Below, piece by piece: positions 6,732 through 11,804 of a stretch of DNA of 11,804 nt. The notes beneath the pieces are model-generated. The model was not told the origin of the DNA. It was given only the letters and a program-made list of their open reading frames with translations, and made no database searches. This stretch comes from Alphaproteobacteria bacterium (GTDB lineage Bacteria; Pseudomonadota; Alphaproteobacteria; RF32; CAG-239): positions 1 through 11,804 of the forward strand of contig JAFYRQ010000064.1 of NCBI GenBank assembly GCA_017546885.1. Direction: 5' to 3'. The first letter of the stretch is position 1. Each line of letters opens with the position of its first letter. The position numbers were made by a program, and so were the translations under genes.

Positions 6732-7991
6732 TTAGAAGTTGTAGGTAATAGAACCTGCCAAGATATTAACTTTGTTTGAATAGTTCGCATTGAATGCACC
6801 ACGATTTTCATCGCCTGTATGGTTGCCTTTCAAGTTAACTTTTGCTTTATCGGCATCAATGTATGTATAACCTACATTGAATGTCAACTTGTCATTGTAC
6901 TTGTATTCGAGACCTGCAGAATACCATAAACGGCTGCTGTCAGGGATACGAGGTGTACGATATTCTGTACCTACGGCACCTTGTTCATAAGCGATACCTA
7001 AACGCAATTTCCATTGTTCATCGAGTTGTTTGCTAACACCGAGAGCATAGAAAGATGTATCTTTCCAACGTTCAGGAGTAAAGCTCATTTGACCGTTCTT
7101 TTCGCCGTCAATAACCAAGTTTTTGAAACTTGACCAATATACACGGCTGTATTCAGCCATAACAGCCCAATCTTTGTTCAATTCGTGATATGCACCAACA
7201 GTCAAAGATGCAGGAGTTGTCAAACGAGCAGAAATATCTTGATTCATTCCCATAGAAGCCAACAATCCGTCAAATTCAATATCGCCTTTTAATTTATGGC
7301 GAATTTGACTGCGGTATCCGATACCAAAACGAGTACCTTCTTTAGGTTCGTACAAAGCACCTAATTGATAACCGATATCAATAGTTGTTCCTTGTAATGT
7401 TGCTTTGTCTTCGATAACGCCTTCTTGCGGATGAACACCGGCAATTACACCATTACGCAACTTAGCTTCAATATATTGAATTTGCAAACCTGCACCGAAA
7501 GACAATTTGTCGTTAGCCTTATAAGCTACCATCGGAGTAAAGGTTGCGCTGATGATTTTTGATAATGTACCATGAAAACGACCGGACCAGTCATCACCAT
7601 ATTTGGTAATCATACCATAAGGGGTATTCATAGAAATACCTGCAGTCCATTTTTCATTAATTTGATGAGAAAAATAAGCCATCGGAGAAGCTGCAGGGTG
7701 AACAATATTACCCATATAGTCGTTGTGTTCGCCCATAAAGTTGTTTGAATCGCGAGCAGAAGAGTTTGGAGAAATCCAAGTTCCGCCTAATTCGATTTGT
7801 GTACCTTTGTGACGAGTTAAACCGGCCGGGTTAAAGAAAGAGTAAGAAATATCTTCTGCTCCGGCAGTTGCACCGGCATAAGCATTACCTTGTGCGGCAG
7901 CAGATTGTTCTTTTAAGAAAAATCCAGATGCGTTAGCATTTGAACATGCAAGAACTACTCCGAGAGCAGTCAAAGTCAAAATTTTTTTCAT
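6732..7991 (-). CDS. Outer-membrane FadL/OmpP1/TodX-family channel
   Basis: Outer-membrane beta-barrel of the FadL family, which lets long-chain fatty acids or other hydrophobic compounds cross the outer membrane. The 419-residue precursor has a signal peptide (MKKILTLTALGVVLACSNANA) with cleavage likely after Ala21 in ANA-SGFF. The mature N-terminus SGFFLKEQSAAAQGNAYAG and the SFFNPAGLTR block (about 51-60, the family's NPAG motif) are typical, and the chain ends in alternating strands with a terminal Phe (ITYNF), the outer-membrane assembly signal. Length fits the family (about 400-450). Cys16 sits in LAC but lacks a good lipobox, so I do not call a lipoprotein. The ribosome site is weak. 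It is transcribed divergently from aas, suggesting a shared role in fatty acid uptake and use; the substrate is inferred. Confidence 0.93.
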   Translation of the reverse strand: MKKILTLTALGVVLACSNANASGFFLKEQSAAAQGNAYAGATAGAEDISYSFFNPAGLTRHKGTQIELGGTWISPNSSARDSNNFMGEHNDYMGNIVHPAASPMAYFSHQINEKWTAGISMNTPYGMITKYGDDWSGRFHGTLSKIISATFTPMVAYKANDKLSFGAGLQIQYIEAKLRNGVIAGVHPQEGVIEDKATLQGTTIDIGYQLGALYEPKEGTRFGIGYRSQIRHKLKGDIEFDGLLASMGMNQDISARLTTPASLTVGAYHELNKDWAVMAEYSRVYWSSFKNLVIDGEKNGQMSFTPERWKDTSFYALGVSKQLDEQWKLRLGIAYEQGAVGTEYRTPRIPDSSRLWYSAGLEYKYNDKLTFNVGYTYIDADKAKVNLKGNHTGDENRGAFNANYSNKVNILAGSITYNF

Positions 7992-8030
7992 TGTAAATTA
8001 CAGTTTAAAATTAGTTGAACATAAGTAACA

Positions 8031-8043
8031 CCTTTGCGAAAGG
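8031..8043 (-). other. Small hairpin in the fadL-like leader
   Basis: CCTTTGCGAAAGG is a perfect 5-base-pair stem with a three-base loop, 40-52 bases before the porin ATG. On the minus strand it would be in the 5' untranslated region if transcription starts near 8062. It is short and could be chance. Confidence 0.35.
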
Positions 8044-8075
8044 AGGCTCAAGAGTTGAATTATTATTGATTATAT

Positions 8076-8088
8076 TTTAAGCCTTAAA
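8076..8088. promoter_or_regulatory. Palindrome next to the fadL-like promoter (possible operator)
   Basis: TTTAAG and CTTAAA flank a single C, forming a 13-base dyad immediately upstream (minus-strand sense) of TATAAT at 8074-8069. The position suits a repressor or activator site, but the dyad is AT-rich and could arise by chance. No regulator gene for it is in the window. Confidence 0.3.
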
Positions 8089-8307
8089 TAACCTATCGCA
8101 ACATAAAAACTAAAAAATGTTACAGACGAACTTTTAACAAAAAAATATAAAAATGCAAGAATATTTTTTATCCCCTTGAGAAATTTTATCAAAAGCAAGT
8201 AAATACAATATGTTATGACGAGTAAAATATAAAAAATGCTGTTGAAAGTTAATTTTTTCTTTACAAAACGCCTTGCGTGATAGTAGAGTGAGGACAGATT
8301 TTAACAA

Positions 8308-8312
8308 CGGAG
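8308..8312 (+). promoter_or_regulatory. Ribosome site supporting a TTG start for aas
   Basis: CGGAG lies nine bases before TTG at 8322. The frame has no earlier ATG or GTG after this site, and the protein from TTG (MRNFVRFCLRAIFYIFKVRF) aligns in style and length with the E. coli Aas N-terminus. TTG is therefore the best start. Confidence 0.6.
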
Positions 8313-8321
8313 ATTAGTGTC

Positions 8322-10490
8322 TTGCGAAATTTTGTAAGGTTCTGCTTGAGAGCCATATTCTATATCTTCAAGGTTAGATTTACTTTCGACTTTGATGAAA
8401 AGCAAACCCCTAAAAAGGGTGTTTATGTGTCAAATCACGTATCCTATATGGATCCGGTGATTCTTTTTGCATTTTTACCCGGAAATCCGGTTTTTGCACT
8501 TAATGGACATTTATACAGAAACAAATTTATTCGTTTTCTTATGCGTGAAGCAGATGTTGTTCCCTTCAATCCTATTGAGCCGGGTGACATCAAAGAACTC
8601 ATCGCAAAAGTTGACAGCGGTCGTTTGTGTGTGATTTTTGCCGAAGGTCGCATTACCGAAAATGGTGGTTTGATGAAAATTTACGAAGCACCCGGCTTGG
8701 TTGCCGATAAATCAAAGGCTCCGCTTATTCCTGTTTGGATTGATGGTCCGCAATATGGCTATTTTTCAAAAACTAAAGGAAAATTACCGCATCGTCCGCA
8801 CCCGAAAATCAGAGTTATTGTCGGAAAACCTCGTCCGTTTAAGTTGAAAGATGAGTTGCGTCGTCAACGTGACCATATCAGTAACGAAGTTTATATGATT
8901 TTGCGTGAGATGAGCTTTGAAGTGAACTACAATAATGATATTTCATTGTTTGCAATGTTGATGAAAGCTGCAAAAATCCATGCGAAAAAAGGCTTGTTCC
9001 ATCGTCCGAAGTTTGTGGAGGATATCAATCGTAAACCGCAATCATATCGTGATATTATCATCAAGTCTTTTGTTATCGGTAAGTATTTCAAACGTCGCAC
9101 AAAGCCGGAAGAACATGTCGGTATGTTGTTGCCGAACTCTATTGCTGCCGTATGTACATTCTTTGGATTGTCAGCTTATAGCCGTATTCCCGTAATGCTT
9201 AACTTCTCTGTCGGTGCCAAAAATATGCTCTCTATGTGCAAAACTGCAGAGGTTAAGATTGTGGTAACATCTTTAATGTTTATAAAAATGGGCAAGCTTG
9301 AAGATGTTGTTGAAGCTATGGAAAAAGAAGGTGTTAAAGTTGTTTACCTCGAAAAGATGGCTAAAGAAATCGGTTTGTGGGAAAAAATCAATGCGTATTT
9401 GCGTTACAAAATTAAGCGTATTCCTCACAAGAGAGGTGGCAACCGTAAAGCCGTAATTTTGTTTACATCCGGTTCCGAAGGTGCTCCTAAAGCCGTTGTA
9501 CTGAGCCATGCTAACATTATTTCAAACGTAAAACAATTATCTACAATCGAAACACTTAATATAACCGATGTTGTGTTTAATGCTCTTCCGATGTTCCACA
9601 GTTTCGGTTTGGTTGTAAGCACATTGTTCCCGCTGTTTGAAGGTGCAAAACTTTTCTTGTATCCTTCTCCGTTGCACTATCGTGTTGTTGCCGAAATTGT
9701 GTATGAAATCGGTGCAACAATTATGTTCGGAACAGATACTTTCTTCCGTGGTTACGGTCGTATTGCTCACCCGTTTGACTTCCATAATATTCGTTTCATG
9801 TATGGTGGTGCGGAAGCTGTAAAACCTGATACTCGTAATATGTGGATGGAACGTTTGGGTGTTCGTGTTACAGAAGCTTACGGTTCAACCGAATGCTCTC
9901 CGGTTATTACTGCAAACAACCGTATTTTCAATCGTTTCGGTTCTATCGGTAAGATTTTGCCGGCGATTGAATATAAAATTGAGCCGGTTCCCGGTATTGA
10001 TAAAGGCGGTGAGTTGGTAGTTCGCGGTCCGAATATTATGATGGGATACATTATGCCGGATAATCCTGGTGTATTGGTTCCGTTGGAAGACGGATGGTAT
10101 CATACCGGTGACGTTGTAGATGTTGATGAAATCGGATTTATGTTTATTAAAGACCGTATTAAACGATTCGCAAAAATCGGTGGTGAAATGGTATCATTGA
10201 ATGCCGTAAACGAAATGGTTTGCAATGCTTATTCTACTGATAACGAATATCAGTACGGAGTTGTTGCCACTCCGCACGAAAGCAAGGGTGAACAAATCGT
10301 TTTGGTTACCAACAATCCTAAAGTTACTCAAGAAGCCTTGCATACATATATCAAACAAAACGGTATGTCTGAGCTGTATTTACCGAGAATTATTTTGCAA
10401 ATGGAAAAACTTCCGATATTTGCAACCGGTAAAATGGATAACGTAACATTAAAGAAAATGGTGTTGGAAGAACTTGAAAATCAGCACTAA
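8322..10490 (+). CDS. aas: Bifunctional 2-acylglycerophosphoethanolamine acyltransferase / acyl-ACP synthetase
   Basis: Inner-membrane enzyme that activates fatty acids onto acyl carrier protein and re-acylates lysophosphatidylethanolamine. Domain 1 (about 1-200) is a PlsC-type acyltransferase with the HX4D site NHVSYMD (38-44) and FAEGRIT (106-112). Domain 2 (about 230-722) is an AMP-binding adenylating enzyme: ILFTSGSEGAPK (379-390), ALPMFHSFGL (421-430), EAYGSTECSPV (518-528), GWYHTGD (591-597), KRFAKIGGEMVSL (614-626) and the terminal catalytic Lys704 in ATGKMD. At 722 residues it matches E. coli Aas (about 719) and shares its fused order; it lacks the transporter fusion found in some species, and no lplT follows. 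Translation starts at TTG. It ends in a strong terminator and stands opposite the fadL-like gene. Confidence 0.95.
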   Translation: MRNFVRFCLRAIFYIFKVRFTFDFDEKQTPKKGVYVSNHVSYMDPVILFAFLPGNPVFALNGHLYRNKFIRFLMREADVVPFNPIEPGDIKELIAKVDSGRLCVIFAEGRITENGGLMKIYEAPGLVADKSKAPLIPVWIDGPQYGYFSKTKGKLPHRPHPKIRVIVGKPRPFKLKDELRRQRDHISNEVYMILREMSFEVNYNNDISLFAMLMKAAKIHAKKGLFHRPKFVEDINRKPQSYRDIIIKSFVIGKYFKRRTKPEEHVGMLLPNSIAAVCTFFGLSAYSRIPVMLNFSVGAKNMLSMCKTAEVKIVVTSLMFIKMGKLEDVVEAMEKEGVKVVYLEKMAKEIGLWEKINAYLRYKIKRIPHKRGGNRKAVILFTSGSEGAPKAVVLSHANIISNVKQLSTIETLNITDVVFNALPMFHSFGLVVSTLFPLFEGAKLFLYPSPLHYRVVAEIVYEIGATIMFGTDTFFRGYGRIAHPFDFHNIRFMYGGAEAVKPDTRNMWMERLGVRVTEAYGSTECSPVITANNRIFNRFGSIGKILPAIEYKIEPVPGIDKGGELVVRGPNIMMGYIMPDNPGVLVPLEDGWYHTGDVVDVDEIGFMFIKDRIKRFAKIGGEMVSLNAVNEMVCNAYSTDNEYQYGVVATPHESKGEQIVLVTNNPKVTQEALHTYIKQNGMSELYLPRIILQMEKLPIFATGKMDNVTLKKMVLEELENQH

Positions 10491-10492
10491 TT

Positions 10493-10525
10493 AAAAAAGA
10501 GGTTCGTAAGAGCCTCTTTTTTTTT
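10493..10525 (+). terminator. Strong intrinsic terminator after aas
   Basis: GAGGTTC (10499-10505) pairs with GAGCCTC (10510-10516), with one G-T pair, around a GTAA tetraloop (GNRA class). An A run before and a nine-T run after extend the stem and supply the U tract. It begins right after the aas stop codon. Confidence 0.93.
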
Positions 10526-10555
10526 GTGTATCTGATAAAAAATATATCAAAAAAC

Positions 10556-10582
10556 TTGACAAAAAAGACTAAAAGATATACT
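10556..10582 (+). promoter_or_regulatory. Promoter of the adenylate kinase-like gene
   Basis: TTGACA (10556-10561), 15-base spacer, TATACT (10577-10582). The geometry equals the promoter of the glycosyltransferase operon in this window. Alternatively 17 bases to TACTCT. The leader to the ATG at 10642 would be about 50 bases and has no Shine-Dalgarno site. Confidence 0.6.
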
Positions 10583-10641
10583 CTCTACAACAGTAAAATA
10601 CAAATTATCAATATTATTCACCTTTAAAAATCAATTTTTTT

Positions 10642-11289
10642 ATGCGTAAAACAATTGTTATTATCTTTGGCGCTCCAGGTAGCGGCAAAGGTTTCCTTGT
10701 TGATTGCATCGAGAATGAACTCGAAAACAGAAACATCGTAAGAAAGGAAGACATCGGCCACATTTCAACCGGCGACCTTCTTCGTGCCGAGATTGCAGCT
10801 CAAACACCGCTTGGTCAGGAGATTGCACAGATTGTCAGCTCAGGAGGTTTGGTTTCGGATGAGATTGTAAGTCAGCTGATTGAGAAGAGTCTCGACGGAC
10901 CTGAGGTGCTCAAGTTCCTCGACGGCTATCCTCGCACCGAAGCTCAGCGCTTGACATTGGCAAAGTTGCTTGATGGTAAGGGTTACCGCGTTATCTCTAT
11001 CAAGAGAGACACCCCGCTTCCTCTGATTCTCGAGCGAGTTTCAAAGCGCAGAGTTTGTCAGGATTGCAAGTGTACGCACAGTGTTGATGACGGCAAGTGT
11101 CCCCGTTGCGGTGGTCAGTCGATCATCAGGAAGGATGACGCAGTTATCGAGAACCGTCTGGCTGAGTATGAGAACAACACCGCCGGCCAGTGGAACTTCC
11201 TCGCACTGCTCTCAGAGTCGATGTTGAAGGTTGACGGTGCAGAAGATGCCGTGGTTGCAGCCAAAGACATTGTGACAAGGTACTTCTGA
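10642..11289 (+). CDS. adk: Adenylate kinase-like nucleoside monophosphate kinase, zinc-LID type
   Basis: Cytosolic P-loop kinase, expected to catalyse ATP + AMP = 2 ADP. Residues 10-17 are the P-loop GAPGSGKG; HISTGDLLRAE (40-50) and DGYPRTEAQ (94-102) are the AMP site; RRVCQDC to CPRCGG (136-158) is a LID with Cys139, Cys142, Cys153 and Cys156 as zinc ligands; RKDD and NRL carry the late Arg residues. The length of 215 is normal. Oddities: Phe18 replaces the near-universal Thr after GKG; about nine extra residues lie between the P-loop and HISTGD; and Trp/Asn-rich GQWNFLA replaces the usual APLI-YY. Base composition is near 50% G+C in its body, with many CTC, CGC and GAG codons, unlike the AT-rich neighbours, and no Shine-Dalgarno site is seen. 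It is monocistronic between two terminators. A transferred or extra copy is plausible; AMP as substrate is inferred. Confidence 0.87.
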   Translation: MRKTIVIIFGAPGSGKGFLVDCIENELENRNIVRKEDIGHISTGDLLRAEIAAQTPLGQEIAQIVSSGGLVSDEIVSQLIEKSLDGPEVLKFLDGYPRTEAQRLTLAKLLDGKGYRVISIKRDTPLPLILERVSKRRVCQDCKCTHSVDDGKCPRCGGQSIIRKDDAVIENRLAEYENNTAGQWNFLALLSESMLKVDGAEDAVVAAKDIVTRYF

Positions 11290-11310
11290 TCATTAGAACT
11301 ACCGACTAAA

Positions 11311-11340
11311 AAAAGGGTTTCGTAAGAAACCCTTTTAACT
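11311..11340 (+). terminator. Intrinsic terminator after adk-like gene
   Basis: AAAAGGGTTTC (11311-11321) pairs perfectly with GAAACCCTTTT (11326-11336) around a GTAA tetraloop, 21 bases after the stop codon. It has the same TTC-GTAA-GA core as the terminator after aas, so both appear to be of the host's own type. Confidence 0.92.
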
Positions 11341-11372
11341 ATTTTATCACTATTTGTTTTTTGCCTGATTTT

Positions 11373-11400
11373 TTGACAATCACATTACAATGAGTAATTT
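11373..11400 (+). promoter_or_regulatory. Promoter-like site upstream of the truncated ligase gene (distal)
   Basis: TTGACA (11373-11378), 16-base spacer, TAATTT (11395-11400). It is the first of two TTGACA sites in the 253-base gap between the kinase and the next coding start. The rest of the gap shows no gene; an ATG at 11447 in frame with the next gene has no ribosome site. Confidence 0.35.
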
Positions 11401-11482
11401 TATTAATACTATAACCATAAGCATAATTTTACAAGAATAAAAAAATATGGTGGTGAATCATAAGGAAAACTTTGCAATACAT

Positions 11483-11509
11483 TTGACAAATGCTTCTCCT
11501 ATGTTACTT
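11483..11509 (+). promoter_or_regulatory. Promoter-like site upstream of the truncated ligase gene (proximal)
   Basis: TTGACA (11483-11488) is a perfect -35, followed after 15 bases by TTACTT (11504-11509), a poor -10. It would give a leader of about 25 bases ahead of the strong ribosome site. The -35 supports it; the -10 does not. Confidence 0.35.
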
Positions 11510-11530
11510 TTTTTAAGTAATAACGCACTA

Positions 11531-11537
11531 AAGGAGA
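11531..11537 (+). promoter_or_regulatory. Strong Shine-Dalgarno site fixing the start at 11543
   Basis: AAGGAGA lies five bases before ATG at 11543, the best ribosome site in the window. It decides against the in-frame ATG at 11447, which would add 32 residues with no family similarity. Confidence 0.75.
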
Positions 11538-11542
11538 AAATT

Positions 11543-11719
11543 ATGACCAACCAACCGACACGCTATATCGGAACATCTGTTTACGGCGTTAGAATGCCGA
11601 TTATTAAACAAGGTGCTGATATTGCGAACATCATCAGTGATACGATTATCGAAGCAACTAAAACAGAATATCAACCGCTAATTTTTTTTGACGTTTTTTC
11701 AACATTTTTATTTGATTAA
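11543..11719 (+). pseudogene. Truncated N-terminus of an F420-0:gamma-glutamyl ligase-like protein
   Basis: The 58-codon frame starts MTNQPTRYIGTSVYGVRMPI and continues IIKQG-D-A-II-DTIIEATK, which I recognise as the N-terminus of the F420-0:gamma-glutamyl ligase-like family (CofE-related, also found in bacteria that lack F420). Family members then continue with a D-G-DVV-ITE-VVARAQ block and run beyond 200 residues. Here the resemblance stops at about residue 46 (base 11680). The remaining residues, IFFDVFSTFLFD, come from T-rich DNA that is better explained as the reverse of a minus-strand gene. No other frame restores the family motif, so this is not a simple frameshift. Most likely it is a gene remnant cut by a rearrangement or an assembly junction. 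It has a strong ribosome site and upstream TTGACA sites. The family call rests on memory of the motif. Confidence 0.55.
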
Positions 11720-11804
11720 ACATTTGATGAATATTGCCAATTTTTTGAATATTAGCTTCAATGAATCTTTCTTGGTATTCAAGTTGTGACATTTCAATTT
11801 CTTC
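11658..11804 (-). CDS. C-terminal end of an unknown helical protein entering from the right edge
   Basis: On the minus strand a frame is open from the window edge to TAG at 11658-11660, 48 residues. It reads as a charged, helix-forming tail: EEIEMSQLEYQERFIEAN, then IQKIGNIHQMFNQI, then MLKKRQKK and LAVDILF. The composition (Glu, Gln, Lys, Ile; no proline) suits a coiled coil or a DNA/RNA-binding helical end. I do not recognise the family. Its last seven residues and stop codon lie in DNA that, on the plus strand, codes for the ligase-like fragment, so the original C-terminus may have been replaced when the two sequences were joined. It overlaps that fragment tail to tail. It is partial and short, so it could be chance. 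Confidence 0.42.
   Translation of the reverse strand, partial: EEIEMSQLEYQERFIEANIQKIGNIHQMFNQIKMLKKRQKKLAVDILF

Larger units (their letters stand above)
7992..8321. promoter_or_regulatory. Divergent intergenic region between fadL-like gene and aas (330 bases)
   Basis: No gene is visible here; the stretch is very AT-rich and must hold promoters for both directions. For the porin gene, TATAAT is present on the minus strand at 8074-8069, without a convincing -35. A small hairpin CCTTT-GCG-AAAGG (8031-8043) would lie in its leader. A 13-base palindrome TTTAAG-C-CTTAAA (8076-8088) sits just behind that -10 and could be an operator. For aas, TTTACA (8260-8265) with TAGTAG (8281-8286) is a weak candidate. 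These are readings by eye. Confidence 0.4.

Noticed and set aside
7921..7991. Lipoprotein signal in the FadL-like precursor because of Cys16 in LAC
   Set aside because: Leu at -2 and no proper lipobox; ANA before SGFF is a clear signal peptidase I site, as in the family.
8236..8280. 14-codon ATG frame (MLLKVNFFFTKRLA) before aas, as a possible leader peptide
   Set aside because: No ribosome site, no codon run suggesting attenuation and no following terminator/antiterminator pair; the -35 candidate for aas lies inside it.
11447..11542. Extension of the ligase-like fragment to the in-frame ATG at 11447
   Set aside because: No Shine-Dalgarno site there, the extra 32 residues have no family resemblance, and it would read through a TTGACA site; 11543 has a near-perfect ribosome site.
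1..11804. CRISPR array, tRNA or rRNA gene, insertion sequence ends or att sites
   Set aside because: No regularly spaced DNA repeats, no tRNA-like cloverleaf, no transposase or terminal inverted repeats were seen on either strand; the only periodic signal is the protein-level repeat in the GT2 gene.

Overview
The window is an AT-rich bacterial chromosome segment (two 60-base samples: about 35% G+C inside aas, 50% inside the kinase gene). Its genes carry Shine-Dalgarno sites and lie in tightly packed operons with 1-base TAATG overlaps. NusB has an alphaproteobacterial-type C-terminus, and the set includes an outer-membrane FadL-type porin and a full-length Aas. I therefore infer a Gram-negative proteobacterium, most likely a low-GC, uncultivated (perhaps gut- or host-associated) alphaproteobacterium. 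The taxonomy is inference from sequence character, not a database match.

Layout. (1) 1-690: 3' part of an aldo/keto reductase, closed by a hairpin terminator. (2) 775-4484, plus strand: a compact housekeeping operon, murF-like, nrdR, nusB, def, fmt. It joins a cell-wall ligase, the repressor of ribonucleotide reductase genes, an rRNA antitermination factor, and the two enzymes that formylate initiator tRNA and later remove the formyl group. (3) 4485-6595, minus strand: a two-gene glycosyltransferase operon (GT4-type then GT2-type), probably for surface polysaccharide or LPS. Its stop codon abuts the fmt stop codon with no intergenic base. (4) 6732-7991, minus strand: a FadL/OmpP1-type outer-membrane channel with its own terminator. 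(5) 7992-8321: a divergent 330-base regulatory gap. (6) 8322-10490, plus strand: aas, a lysophospholipid acyltransferase fused to an acyl-ACP synthetase, with a TTG start. (7) 10642-11289, plus strand: a divergent zinc-type adenylate kinase-like gene with unusual base composition and no Shine-Dalgarno site, lying between two matching GUAA-loop terminators. (8) 11373-11804: promoter-like sites, a truncated F420-0:gamma-glutamyl-ligase-like N-terminus, and the C-terminal end of an unknown gene entering from the right on the minus strand. The two coding stretches meet at about 11680.

FadL (hydrophobic substrate entry through the outer membrane) and Aas (fatty acid activation and lysolipid re-acylation at the inner membrane) are divergently transcribed neighbours and make a plausible fatty-acid/phospholipid salvage pair. 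I saw no CRISPR array, tRNA, rRNA or insertion sequence. The points most worth a second look are an exact 20-residue tandem repeat at the C-terminus of the GT2 protein, the compositionally odd kinase, the MurF-like ligase with altered motifs, and the gene-truncating junction at the right end.
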